NCBI GenBank assembly: GCA_000695325.1
Contig: AVPN01000016.1
Location: 59,078-123,077 of the forward strand
Source of the DNA: Pleurobrachia bachei
Lineage: Eukaryota; Ctenophora; Tentaculata; Cydippida; Pleurobrachiidae
Reading direction: 5' to 3'
Length of the DNA stretch: 64,000 nt
Made by a program: the position numbers and the translations under genes. The notes under the pieces are model-generated. The model saw nothing but the letters and a program-made list of their open reading frames with translations. It did no database searches and was not told the DNA's origin. Below, one piece after another: positions 44,944-56,028 of this stretch (the stretch's first letter is position 1; each line of letters begins with the position of its first letter).

Positions 44944-45621
44944 TTACTGACTACCATTGACGTTGTTGATCAGTTGATCCAACTTTTTGTCATAAATACT
45001 CAAAATGTATTTTTCGAAATTCTTTTGCTTGTTTAGGATAAGATTGTCCAGCTTGTGAAGCAACTCCTCGTCTTGGAAAGCTGGACTTCTTTCCTCGGGA
45101 CCATGGTTGATTTTGATATCCACTGGGATCTCAGCACCCGGTAGCTGAATTCGAACCTTCTTGGACACCTTTTTAGTTGGCATGTGGTGCTTGGGCTTCT
45201 CTGGTTTGGCAGGTAGCATCTGATCCAGAATGTCCCCAAATGTAGGAATGTCCAGCAGAGAATCAATAGGAAGAGACGAGTCGGAGTTTTGGGGCGAGAG
45301 AATAAGTTGTTGAACAGGAGCATCCATATTGGGTCTAGCCCGACCTTTTCTTGTGGAATGAAATTGCGGATGCCTCTTGAAGTAATGTTGCTCCTCCTCG
45401 AGCTCAGATGAATTTTGATTCTTTTCGAAAAACTTATCCATCTTCTCGTGAAATTCCCTAACGGGTGTTTTCAGATGCGCTCGCCTATCTGTATCGCTGT
45501 CACTAGAGCTCAGTGATTCTCTAGAGTGTCGGCGTCTGGGGTTTGGTTTTGGAGTTCTAACACTTTTCAGTTGCAGTACAGGGGTGTTGTCTAATTCTTT
45601 CAAGTCAACCAATGGTTCCAT
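44944..45621 (-). CDS. 225-residue protein, copy 1
   Basis: Single exon, MEPLVDLKELDNTPVLQLKS. A basic SR/SP-rich N-terminus (PNPRRRHSRESLSSSDSDTD), then a C-terminal module KKVRIQLPGAEIPVDIKINHG followed by helices LLHKLDNLILNKQKNFEKYI and KKLDQLINNVNG. The C-terminal module resembles GILIEVNSNPTF plus LLEKLADLVEKRHKEFE in the 46734 gene. Nearly identical to the 45877-46554 copy (for example LLDIP against LMDIP). ATAAAATCAC (minus GTGATTTTAT) follows the stop closely. Function unknown. Confidence 0.8.
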   Translation of the reverse strand: MEPLVDLKELDNTPVLQLKSVRTPKPNPRRRHSRESLSSSDSDTDRRAHLKTPVREFHEKMDKFFEKNQNSSELEEEQHYFKRHPQFHSTRKGRARPNMDAPVQQLILSPQNSDSSLPIDSLLDIPTFGDILDQMLPAKPEKPKHHMPTKKVSKKVRIQLPGAEIPVDIKINHGPEERSPAFQDEELLHKLDNLILNKQKNFEKYILSIYDKKLDQLINNVNGSQ

Positions 45622-45876
45622 AAACTAAAGCTATGACAAATAGAGAGTGAAGTGTTCCTCGACAGATTGATTGCTATGAGATACTGGGAGCAAGTCATGG
45701 TCAGGATCAATGTCCATGGTCTAAAAGGTAGCAAGCTTGAAAGGAAGTGTGGGGGATGGGGGATGGGGTTTGGGGAGCGGAACCACTAAATGCATTTTGA
45801 AAGATGGTGAAATAATAATCAATTTGTAAAGGACAGTCAAATATGGCTCAGCCACTATAAAATCACGAATCTCGAA

Positions 45877-46554
45877 TTACTGACTACCATTGACGTTGTT
45901 GATCAGTTGATCCAACTTTTTGTCATAAATACTCAAAATGTATTTTTCGAAATTCTTTTGCTTGTTTAGGATAAGATTGTCCAGCTTGTGAAGCAACTCC
46001 TCGTCTTGGAAAGCTGGACTCCTTTCCTCGGGACCATGGTTGATTTTGATATCCACTGGGATCTCAGCACCTGGTAGCTGAATTCGAACCTTCTTGGACA
46101 CCTTTTTAGTTGGCATGTGGTGATTGGGCTTCTCTGGTTTGGCAGGTAGCATCTGATCCAGAATGTCCCCAAATGTAGGAATGTCCATCAGAGAATCAAT
46201 GGGAAGAGAAGAGTCGGAGTTTTGGGGCGAGAGAATAAGTTGTTGAACAGGAGCATCCATATTGGGTCTAGCCCGACCTTTTCTTGTGGAATGAAATTGC
46301 GGATGCCTCTTGAAGTAATGTTGCTCCTCCTCGAGCTCAGATGAATTTTGATTCTTTTCGAAAAACTTATCCATCTTCTCGTGAAATTCCCTAACGGGTG
46401 TTTTCAGATGCGCTCGCCTATCTGTATCGCTGTCACTAGAGCTCAGTGATTCTCTAGAGTGTCGGCGTCTGGGGTTTGGTTTTGGAGTTCTAACACTTTT
46501 CAGTTGCAGTACAGGGGTGTTGTCTAATTCTTTCAAGTCAACCAATGGTTCCAT
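45877..46554 (-). CDS. 225-residue protein, copy 2
   Basis: Same length and nearly the same sequence as copy 1; differences include SLMDIP and KPNHHM. Its own 5' flank has TTTGTCATAG|CTTTAG just before the ATG, as in copy 1. Confidence 0.8.
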   Translation of the reverse strand: MEPLVDLKELDNTPVLQLKSVRTPKPNPRRRHSRESLSSSDSDTDRRAHLKTPVREFHEKMDKFFEKNQNSSELEEEQHYFKRHPQFHSTRKGRARPNMDAPVQQLILSPQNSDSSLPIDSLMDIPTFGDILDQMLPAKPEKPNHHMPTKKVSKKVRIQLPGAEIPVDIKINHGPEERSPAFQDEELLHKLDNLILNKQKNFEKYILSIYDKKLDQLINNVNGSQ

Positions 46555-46733
46555 AAACTAAAGCTATGACAAATAGAGAGTGAAGTGGATGTGAGGTACA
46601 TGAGGGTTACTAAAATGGAGGATGAAACAGAAAAAAAAGCATCTCAAAGATGATCAAGAGTGTGTAAAAATGAATCATAATCAATCTGATAAATCAGCAT
46701 CAAGCTGGTAATAAAATCAAACGTTCATTGTCT

Positions 46734-49700
46734 CTAGTAGGCGTAATTTTGATCGAGCTTTCGTGCTTTTTCTCGGTTGAGGCGAATTTTTCTTCCGTCG
46801 TAAACAGGATGCTCTTTGCGTCTGAAGGCTGTTTTCCTAACCAGCTTTGTGATGTTCTTCGCCACAGTATTTGATTGGGGTTTCTCGATAGTGAAATCAC
46901 CAGGATTGAGAACTCGAGGTCTGTATCGGGTCAAGTTGATTTTCCTATTGTCGTACACGGGTTGAAGGTGGCGACTGAAAGCCTCTGCCCTGGTGATCTT
47001 TCCCCAATTTTTGGCAGCAGGGGTTACATCCGGCTTGTCAGCCAGTTTAGTAGCAGTCAGTGTTCTTGCTAGGTTGGCTAGAGAGATTTTGGGTAATCCA
47101 TCAAAACAGCTCCTCGATCGACGAACCCATCTCTGTAGTGCCAATACCTTTCCAGATCCAGCTAGCATGGTGGCAAGCTTATCCAGCCTACTCTCCAACT
47201 GTTCGGTAATGTGGTGCTCAAACTCTTTGTGCCTTTTCTCTACAAGGTCAGCTAACTTCTCCAACAAGTGGTCCCCAGGGGATGCGTTGTTGATGAACGT
47301 TGGGTTGGAGTTAACTTCAATCAGGATTCCTCTAGCACCATTTACTTGTCGAATAGTAATGCCATCCTCACCCTCTCCGTGAATCAGCTCTTGCTGTCGT
47401 CTCATGATACTCAAACTGAGCAGAGATTCCGCTTGGCTCTTCTCGGCTTCGTCAACTGACTTGGAGAGTTCACCAACAGAACAGTCGAGATTGATGACCT
47501 CGTGAAGAATTGAGTTTCCCCAGCCAGTCGAATTCAGTTTTTCAGCAGAAGATGTATCCGCTGTACTATCATTTGCTGCATCCTCTAGGAGAGAACACTG
47601 GGCATTCTCAGAGGCTTTACACACGTTAGCAGCAGCAACTTTCTCTGGAGTAGTACTGGCCAGTGAATCGAGAGTTTGGTCAAGGCAGCTTCCACGTCGA
47701 GCACGAGAGGACTGGTCTGCCTGAACGATAGCTGCTGGTCCTTGAGGTTTCTTGGCAGGAGATCCGGGTTGGATTTTACAAGCAGCTTGTCCACACTTTT
47801 TTGGGCTCACGTTCATTCGGATTCCTTTTGTGCTGTTGAAGGAGCCATCAAACAGACTGGAAGTATTATTCAGGCCACCAGATGCAGTCGTGTCGTTGCA
47901 ATCGGCCAACCGAGTGGAATTGAGGGTTGGGTTAAAAGAATCATTTAGGGGTGGTGATAAAAACTTGGGACCACTTGCATAGCTGGAATTAGACATTCTC
48001 CCTGCCTGCCTAACATGAGCTGTGTTGTCTAACAATTCATTCACGTAGGTCGAGGAAGAGGGTGCGACATCTGCTTGAAGCAGCCTCTGGTGATACTCTT
48101 GGTATGCAGTGTTGTTGAGGAGGTCCTCATTAGGATTCTGTGTGAGTGAGTGAGTGTGAGTGAGTGTGAGAGAATGAGTGTGAAAGAGTGAAATGTGACC
48201 GTTAAATGTGAAATGGGAACTGTTTGGGCAACTATTCGATAGTTAGAGAAGTGTCGAGAATTCTCGACTTGAGCATCCTTTTTGAGTGATTGAATGATTG
48301 TGTGAAAAGATGTTGAGGGTACTCAACTTGTATTTATCCTTTTCAGGGGTGAGTGATTTAGAAAGCGATAGTTTAAATGAGTGTGATAGTGACAGTTTAT
48401 ATTATTCGGGGCCTGGTATACCGAGTGCACTCGAGCTATTTCATCTTTTCAGAAAGTTGTGTGAGTGAGTAAATGGGTTTGTAGTGCAATGTTTTCGAGT
48501 GTTCTCGAATATTTCTACCTTTTTTAGTGATTTTTCAAAGAGTGAGTGATTCAATGATAGTGAGTGTATGCTGTGGAATATTTGTTTCGTTTTGAGTTTA
48601 TAGTGGTGAAAGGAACTAGGAAGATAGAAAGATGTTGAAAAAAGCTAGCAAATATAACCAAGTTTAGATGTTCAAGTATTCGGTGATGACTAATGAGAAT
48701 TGAGAATGAAATACTTTAGACACAAAGACTCACGGTGAGTTGAGAAGGTATGGTAGGATCCAACAAACTCTCATCCAACAAAATACCTTGCCTGGCCTGT
48801 TAGAGAGAAGAGTATGTCAAAATCTGGCGATCTGTAGGCAGAACCTGGCAAGTAGTTTTACAGGCAGGGCTGAAGCTGCCTCAGGTCTCGTTTAATTATT
48901 TAAGCGGGAAGACAGATCGAATCGGAATGGTACTCTTTCTCACTCAACGCGAGCGGGCTTCCAATACGAGGCAAGTGATATAATGGAATCAGTTCCCTAA
49001 AACTTACACTGATATTTTGAAGTCCCCTAGTCCTGAGACTCTCCATGAGTGATTGAGTACTCTCGTCGAGATATGAAATACTCTCTTGGGTCGAGTCTAG
49101 ATCATCACCCTGGGTAATGTGGGTTAGGACATTCACTCTACAATATCGCCAATTGACAGCAGACAGCTACAGGGATATATATTTACAGGGCGTTAAAATA
49201 TGCACATAGAGTGTAATGTGGTGACAAAATACATTGATCCGGTGATGACAAACACAGTTACAGTCAAACAAACTAACAGAGCGAGAAAACTTGGTGTATC
49301 TTACCGATGTGTTGGGAGCTTGAGCACCAGACGGTTTGAGTTCACGTTGGAGTTGCTGAGAGAGAGAGAGAAAAAGAACGGGTTAATACACCAAATAACT
49401 GTATGACATTGCATCTAGACAGTACTGGGGGGGGGGTAGCATCAGTTTGTTTTACTAATCTCTCACCTCTGCAGCAGTGTTGAGTGCATGGCTCAGATAA
49501 ACGGGATAGTTAGAGAAGTGTCGAGAATTCTCGACTTGAGCATCCTTTTTGAGTGATTGAATGATTGTGTGAAAAGATGTTGAGGGTACTCAACTTGTAT
49601 TTATCCTTTTCAGGGGTGAGTGATTTAGAAAGCGATAGTTTAAATGAGTGTGATAGTGACAGTTTATATTATTCGGGGCCTGGTATACCGAGTGCACTCG

Positions 49701-52558
49701 AGCTATTTCATCTTTTCAGAAAGTTGTGTGAGTGAGTAAATGGGTTTGTAGTGCAATGTTTTCGAGTGTTCTCGAATATTTCTACCTTTTTTAGTGATTT
49801 TTCAAAGAGTGAGTGATTCAATGATAGTGAGTGTATGCTGTGGAATATTTGTTTCGTTTTGAGTTTATAGTGGTGAAAGGAACTAGGAAGATAGAAAGAT
49901 GGTGAAAAAAGCTAGCAAATATAACCAAGTTTAGATGTTCAAGTATTCGGTGATGACTAATGAGAATTGAGAATGAAATACTTTAGACACAAAGACTCAC
50001 GGTGAGTTGAGAAGGTATGGTAGGATCCAACAAACTCTCATCCAACAAAATACCTTGCCTGGCCTGTTAGAGAGAAGAGTATGTCAAAATCTGGCGATCT
50101 GTAGGCAGAACCTGGCAAGTAGTTTTACAGGCAGGGCTGAAGCTGCCTCAGGTCTCGTTTAATTATTTAAGCGGGAAGACAGATCGAATCGGAATGGTAC
50201 TCTTTCTCACTCAACGCGAGCGGGCTTCCAATACGAGGCAAGTGATATAATGGAATCAGTTCCCTAAAACTTACACTGATATTTTGAAGTCCCCTAGTCC
50301 TGAGACTCTCCATGAGTGATTGAGTACTCTCGTCGAGATATGAAATACTCTCTTGGGTCGAGTCTAGATCATCACCCTGGGTAATGTGGGTTAGGACATT
50401 CACTCTACAATATCGCCAATTGACAGCAGACAGCTACAGGGATATATATTTACAGGGCGTTAAAATATGCACATAGAGTGTAATGTGATGACAAAATACA
50501 TTGATCCGGTGATGACAAACACAGTTACAGTCAAACAAACTAACAGAGCGAGAAAACTTGGTGTATCTTACCGATGTGTTGGGAGCTTGAGCACCAGACG
50601 GTTTGAGTTCACGTTGGAGTTGCTGAGAGAGAGAGAGAAAAAGAACGGGTTAATACACCAAATAACTGTATGACATTGCATCTAGACAGTACTGGGGGGG
50701 GGAGGGGGGGGGTAGCATCAGTTTGTTTTACTAATCTCTCACCTCTGCAGCAGTGTTGAGTGCATGGCTCAGATAAACGGGGTCTGGCTGCTCGTCTAGC
50801 TCCTGATCCAATCCGTTCACCTCAACAACGCTCTCCTGTAACAAAGTTGTTGATGAGGAACTACAGAAATTAGCAATTCAAGAGACCGGTGTTAACCACC
50901 AACGAATGGAACAGAACTCTCAGAAACGACCCACAAACTCCCAACCCCCCAATTTATGACCCCACAAACCCCCAATTTATCACCCCACACTTACGATGGA
51001 CATGTCCAGAAGTTGTTTGCTCTCATCCAGGATGCCTCTCAGTTTCATGTGCTCAATGGCAGGGTCCCAACTCACATTAGGGTCCAACTGAAAATGGGGA
51101 GGGAGGGGTTAAATAGAAGTCGATCAAGGAGATAAAGAAATGGAATAGAGAGCACACTTACATCACCACCAGATCGGGCCCACTCATGGAAACTTTGTGG
51201 GTCCCAGCTGTCGTTGAGTCTTGATTCAGCACTGCTGATATTCTGAAGAAAGTCAGAATTCAAACACTCATAATTTCCTTCAAAATTCTACTGTACATTT
51301 GGTGTTAAAAAGCATAATTGATCTTACTTTACAAGGCCTAGGATCTAGATTGATTTGATTTCAAAAACCTACATGAACAATAGCTGCAAGTTGGGGATTT
51401 TCCTGAACTTGAGATCTGATGGACTCATTAGCTGCCACGATTGCATCCCTGATAGATATATCCTTGAGTTCAACTTCAGGGGTCTTACTGAGCCTCCTTT
51501 GGGGTGAATCGCCTAGCTCCTCAACAATAGAACCCTGACGGGAAGATTATTAATGAATTCTGGAGAAGTGGATTTACCAGAACAAAACAAATAGTAGCTG
51601 CAGCATGAATATTTTCATATACACTTACCCATGCAACAGCAGCGCTTGATTTAGGTGGTGTAAATCCCCCTGGGGAAGCTTTCTTTTCGGGTGAGTTCAG
51701 TCTGGAATCTCTCCTTGACTGGTAACCCGAATCTCCCGGAGATTGGAGGGGAGAATTCATGGTCTCAGTAAGAGGTTTTAACCTCATAGAAGAGAGAGGA
51801 TCGAAGAGGGTATCGATAACAGTGTCGACAGCTCCCTCAAGAATAAACTGTTCCTCTAGTTTCACTGGTGTACTGTGTTGTGGGGCTCGTTTTGGCACAA
51901 CAATATCCTCCGGGTTGACATCGAAAATACTGTCGTTCATATCAATTGATAGATCAAATGTGCCGTTTCCCTTCTTTTCATTGAAGAAGCTATCATTCGG
52001 ATCAAGACTCATGTCTAGCCCACTGCTGGGGACGAACCCCGGCTGGGGCTTGTCAATGAAAATACTATCGTTCATATCTAATGACATGTCGAATGCTCCC
52101 TTGGGGATGCCTCCCTTCCATTCTTTCTTAGCCGCAATCATAGCCGCCATTTGTTGCTCATGTTGAGCCTGGTCCAGCTCCTGGGGTTCCTCAGGTTCCT
52201 CAGCAGGACGTTCTGGTTGTTTTTCAGCATTAGCGGCCTGTCTCTCTAACATCATCCTGGCAAACTGCATATGTGCCCAATCGTTCAGGACCATGTCAAT
52301 CCCACCGCAGTGACCTCGCTCCACCATCGCCATCTCGGCTAGTGTCTTCTTCCTGTTGTGTCGCACCGATTTGATGTCGTTTAAAATCATTGGCCGGAGC
52401 AGCTGACAGGAGTAAAACTCCTGTGGGTTATCCTTGCTCGATACCATCTCCAATTCGTCCAACCACCCACACATAATACACTCTGGGTAGAAGCGACATT
52501 GAATCTTTGGGTTCTCCAGGGTGCCAGTCCCCTTTATCACCTGCGCCGGCCTGGACAT
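46734..52558 (-). CDS. Multi-exon cluster-head protein (about 1,102 residues), unrecognised
   Basis: Exons 52558-51629, 51534-51373, 51242-51162, 51087-50995, 50835-50743, 50622-50572, 50433-50275, 50063-50001, then duplicates 49355-49305, 49166-49008 and 48796-48734, and last exon 48137-46734. Every junction is phase 0. Exon 1 has a Cys-containing region (IQCRFYPECIMCGWLDELEM ... SCQLLRP; VERGHCGG), possibly metal-binding, then three DMSLDMNDSIF-type repeats and a phospho-rich linker. Middle exons encode short helical acidic pieces (SWDPAIEHMKLRGILDESKQ). The last exon holds NT-rich sequence, GARGILIEVNSNPTF, helices LLEKLADLVEKRHKEFEHHI, and Arg/Lys-rich repeats (EHPVYDGRKIRLNREKARK; LQPVYDNRKINLTRYRPR). 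Start ATG 52558 is preceded by TTTGTGATAG|CC. Not recognised; the last-exon module relates it to the small cluster genes. Confidence 0.72.
48238..50776. repeat. Tandem duplication (2 x about 1,267 bp) of three exons
   Basis: Units 48238-49505 and 49505-50776 are almost identical. Each carries exons 6-8 of the 46734-52558 gene (51, 159 and 63 nt, all phase 0). The distal end also copies 38 bp of exon 5 (49476-49513) without its acceptor. Including both sets adds 91 residues in frame. Confidence 0.92.
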
Positions 52559-52673
52559 GGCTATCACAAAGTGGGGAGGGTTAGATGAACTGTAGAGGTA
52601 GGATGGTTTTATCTGCAGGGGAGGGTGGGGTGGGATGGGGATTGGTCGGTCTGGTCAGTTTGTGTCATGGCTG

Positions 52674-54638
52674 TCAGTTATACCGGAAGAACCGACGCAG
52701 ACGAAGGTGGACATGAGTATCCAGTTTCTCTTGCATCGCTACGAAATCCTTTCTCAGATTCATCAAGAATTCCTGATCTCTTGCCTCCGCACTGAAAGGG
52801 GGGGGGTTGTTAGGACTAAACCAGGGATGGAATAAAGAAGCAGGATAGAGACGAGATATCGGAGTTATTTCAGGGGGACTGTTATTACCTCTTATCCTTC
52901 TCGTTATCCCGTGTTTCCTCCTGTAAAGCTGCAGTAGCAAGAAACTCGTTCTCTTGTTTTATTTTCTGCCACGCAGGAATACCCTCGTTCCAGGAGAACC
53001 TGAGAAACAAGCACTTTAGTTTTACAATATAAATCAGGGTCGGGAAACCTCTGACCCCATCGCTATTGTAGGAGAAGGTATAACCAAGAATTAAACTAAA
53101 CTCACCCTCCTCTGATTGGTGGCAACTCAGGAATGTTTGATTTGGTTTCGTAGGTTGTACGCTCTGATACATTGTGTAGTGAATCTGCCCTCTCCTTCTC
53201 TTCCTTTACCAATACAGGTTTCTGAGTGGATAGTTTTGAGAGATTGTGGCAGCAAAATTGTGAAAATATTAGGAGCTAATACTAAATTTAGAACATATAA
53301 ATATAGATGCAGTAACATAAGTTTAACCTTGTTTTTGAGGTCCCTGTTTTTGATGTAGAATAGAGCAGTTAGGACGTAGTGGAAGGCTTCCAATCGTTTC
53401 ACCACCTCTTCTCTCTTGATACTAAAAAGAGGCAGGAGTGTCATAGTATCCTCCAAAGTCAAGAAAGCTACACATATAAAATCTTAAACTGTACGCAGCC
53501 CTTAATTGCTGGAGTACTCCAATCAGTGTGGGATGCGTGGAACTGTTTTAGAGAGATATTGAATTCCATAAGAGATCGTTCTACACATCCTAAAAACTAT
53601 TGTGTGATAAGTTCCAAAATAGTTCTGAAATAAAAAATATTTTATCATAAATGTTAGAATCACTAACTTGTCGATAGCGGAAGGCTGGAGAATAGATGAT
53701 TCGTCTTGGAGGATTTCGCTGCCAATTGAATCTTCAATATTCTACAGGGAAAAGTAAAGATGTGACAGATATTGGAACGATGAAGTCAGAAAAACGTGAC
53801 TGTTCGAGAGATTTCAAGATGGCCTGGGAGAGGCACATAGTTGGAAATAAACTTACCGCTTCGATTTTGCTTTTGTCCAATGTCTGGAAATATGGAGCAC
53901 CACCCCGAGTTGCTGAGACTCTTTTGTTGGTCATGTTCACTGCCTTCATCAATTGATTGAACCCTGGTGGTAAAGAATTCTATTATTTCCTTGAATCATT
54001 GTAAATTATTCACCTCAATTCAAAGTCAGTGGTGACAAGACAACATACCGGTGGATTTGATACCAGGCCACTCATGCTCATTTACAACAAATTGTTTTGC
54101 TCTGCGACGGCTCGGTTTTCTCTCTGGATTCTCATCTTGTCCAACATTTTGCAACCGAACGGCAGGAAAGACGCTCCTCCACTTCTTCATGTTCATTGCA
54201 ACGATCTCTCGCTCATGGGATTTGTCGAAGTTATTAAAAACCTCCAAAGTTAGTGACTTTGCATCAAGAGTTATTCGCCCCAAGGTCTTATAAGCTGCGG
54301 TAACAGACGAACCATGACCACAGTCTAGATACTGTCTCTGCCTAACAAGTCTGGACTCCTGACGCAACTCCTCGATGCCTGACAGAACGAAGAAGATATT
54401 AAAAACCCGGACGGCTCGAGTTGAACAAAGGTTTTCAAGATGTCAAAACAATAAGCCAAGACCGTCAAATTAACTTACTGCCATGTTCATTGTAAGGTTT
54501 TTCGATGTATTCTTCTCCGTTTCGACAGGTAACCTTCCCATCGATATTGGTGCTTGGACGGTAAAGGACATGCTTGTTTCGAATAGTGGCAAAAAACTTG
54601 TTCAGATCATGCCTATCGTATGCCCTTTCCATGCTCAT
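52674..54638 (-). CDS. Unrecognised gene W (369 residues, 8 exons)
   Basis: Exons 54638-54479, 54378-54049, 53963-53857, 53741-53668, 53421-53328, 53221-53106, 52999-52889 and 52791-52674, all GT-AG, closing to 369 residues from MSMERAYDRHDLNKFFATIR. Soluble, charged and helical. Blocks include FVVNEHEWPGIKSTGFNQLM, KREEVVKRLEAFHYVLTALF, and AEARDQEFLMNLRKDFVAMQ near the end. No transmembrane segment or known domain. The frame stays open upstream of the ATG to about 54770 (TFRTEFTPQDIVAAATVSRK), so the true start may be further 5' or in another exon. The stop lies only 115 bp before the ATG of the next gene on the same strand. Confidence 0.68.
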
Positions 54639-55247
54639 AGCACAAACAGTGAATATGACAAAGTCAAAAGTTGAAAAGATGGATTTCCGGGAAACTGTTG
54701 CTGCAGCAACGATGTCTTGCGGAGTAAATTCAGTACGAAATGTTGGGTAAAGTTTCCCTTTTGCGCGCGGCTAAAAATGGAGCGCGCTGTAAAAATAAAT
54801 ATTGCAGCGCCGCGCAGCACCGAATATCAAATCAGAAAAAAAGCTCTCCAAGCAAAAATGTTTTTTTGCCTTCTGAAAATCTGAAACCCCGCCTTTTTAG
54901 TTTTTTCGTCTCAGTGCTAGCAAACTGCTTGGAATGCGCTGCAATCCCCTCTTTTGCACTGCCGCGCCACACACCTTTATAAAAGGGCCTGTAGCATATG
55001 CCAAGCAAACTGCAAAGGTGACTGCGTTAATATGTAAAGACTTCAAAGCTTGAAGTACTTCAATTTCTAGCTTTTGAACTGTGAAAAAACAGTAAATTTG
55101 ATCCTTGAGAACCCTGAACCTTAAACGACAAAAATGCTTGTTCGGTTTTCTGTTTTTGGTTTAGACTTCAGTGGGTTCGGGGACCAGTGTCTACCCATAA
55201 AATATTTCATGATTTAGGCAAAGATTAAGTACGTTATTCGCGATTGA
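54639..55247. promoter_or_regulatory. Divergent promoter region, gene W (-) / HhH gene (+)
   Basis: A strong TATA box, TATAAAAG, lies at 54978-54985 on the plus strand, followed by GTAGCATATG (54991-55000), with TGCGCTGCA at 54935-54943. The last two words also occur, in the same order and about 50 bp apart, upstream of both NUP153 5' copies. Transcription toward 55248 would leave a 5' UTR of about 235 bp. The minus-strand half is GCGCGC-rich. Confidence 0.6.
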
Positions 55248-55898
55248 ATGGCTCCAGACAAGCTGAGACATGGGGTGGAGGCTGCCATAAAGCTGTGGAA
55301 ATCAAATACAGCAACCACCTGGGAAGATGCACTCAATTCCTACTCTGATTGCAAAAGCATATTATCCGAAACTCTTTCAAATGCACAGTCAAAACTGTCA
55401 AAAGAATCGTTTCTTAAAACTGATTCTTGGTTAGAGAAAACTCTGGTAAAATCCTTGAAATCAGATGGTGAAATAACACTCGATCAGTTAACAAAACTGA
55501 TGGTATGGAAGTTACAGCGAGGGCAATTTCGTGCCACTCTCATGGGACTTATAAAACGAAACTCAGATAAAAGAGTTCGAGATGTGTCCTGCAAAGCATT
55601 GAAACAACTCTTTGACGAATCCGATGTGACAGGTGCCATGAAAACTCTAACTGAGCTGAGTGGAGTTGGACCTGCTACTGCGAGCCTTATTTTATCGATT
55701 GCATCCCCTGACAAAATCCCCTTCATGTCCGACGAAGCTATGGATGCAGTAGTTGGACTACCGAGAAAGTACACAATGCCACAGTTCGAAAAGTTTAGAG
55801 AGCTTGTGAGTAAGAAAGCTAAAAAGTTGGGAGATGATTGGACATTGGTTATGGTCGAAAATGCACTGTTTGCTACGGCAGTGCTTGCCCGATACTGA
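55248..55898 (+). CDS. Conserved helix-hairpin-helix protein (216 residues)
   Basis: Single exon. The C-terminal half carries a helix-hairpin-helix motif LTELSGVGPATASLILSIA followed by PFMSDEA, as in a widespread uncharacterised eukaryotic family with a DNA-glycosylase-like HhH fold. A preceding LTKLMVWKLQRGQFRATLMG segment also fits that family as I recall it. HhH motifs bind DNA backbone non-specifically. No catalytic Lys/Asp of the HhH-GPD type is evident, so DNA binding is inferred but glycosylase activity is not. First gene of a plus-strand run with gaps of 130, 277 and 319 bp. Confidence 0.75.
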   Translation: MAPDKLRHGVEAAIKLWKSNTATTWEDALNSYSDCKSILSETLSNAQSKLSKESFLKTDSWLEKTLVKSLKSDGEITLDQLTKLMVWKLQRGQFRATLMGLIKRNSDKRVRDVSCKALKQLFDESDVTGAMKTLTELSGVGPATASLILSIASPDKIPFMSDEAMDAVVGLPRKYTMPQFEKFRELVSKKAKKLGDDWTLVMVENALFATAVLARY

Positions 55899-56028
55899 AA
55901 AATAGGGCTGTTGTTTTTAACTTATTTTTAATTTAATGTACGATATTTCAACTTATTTCTAAGCTTTTAGTATATTTGTTGTTGATTTGTTAATTCAGAT
56001 AATTACTATTCTCTAATTTAAAGTAGGT

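Larger units (their letters stand above)
44716..46584. repeat. Tandem duplication (2 x 933 bp) around the 225-residue gene
   Basis: Units 44716-45648 and 45651-46584. Each includes one 225-residue gene and the 5' end of the 386-residue gene. In the second unit that 5' end is only a stub of about 20 codons. A few substitutions separate the copies, so the event is recent. Confidence 0.93.

Noticed and set aside
10948-50776. Explaining all duplications as assembly error
   Set aside because: Several copies differ in patches (NUP153 exon 9 start, intron before exon 3, the 225-residue genes), which a pure assembly stutter would not create. Some near-identical pairs and the palindrome remain open to doubt.
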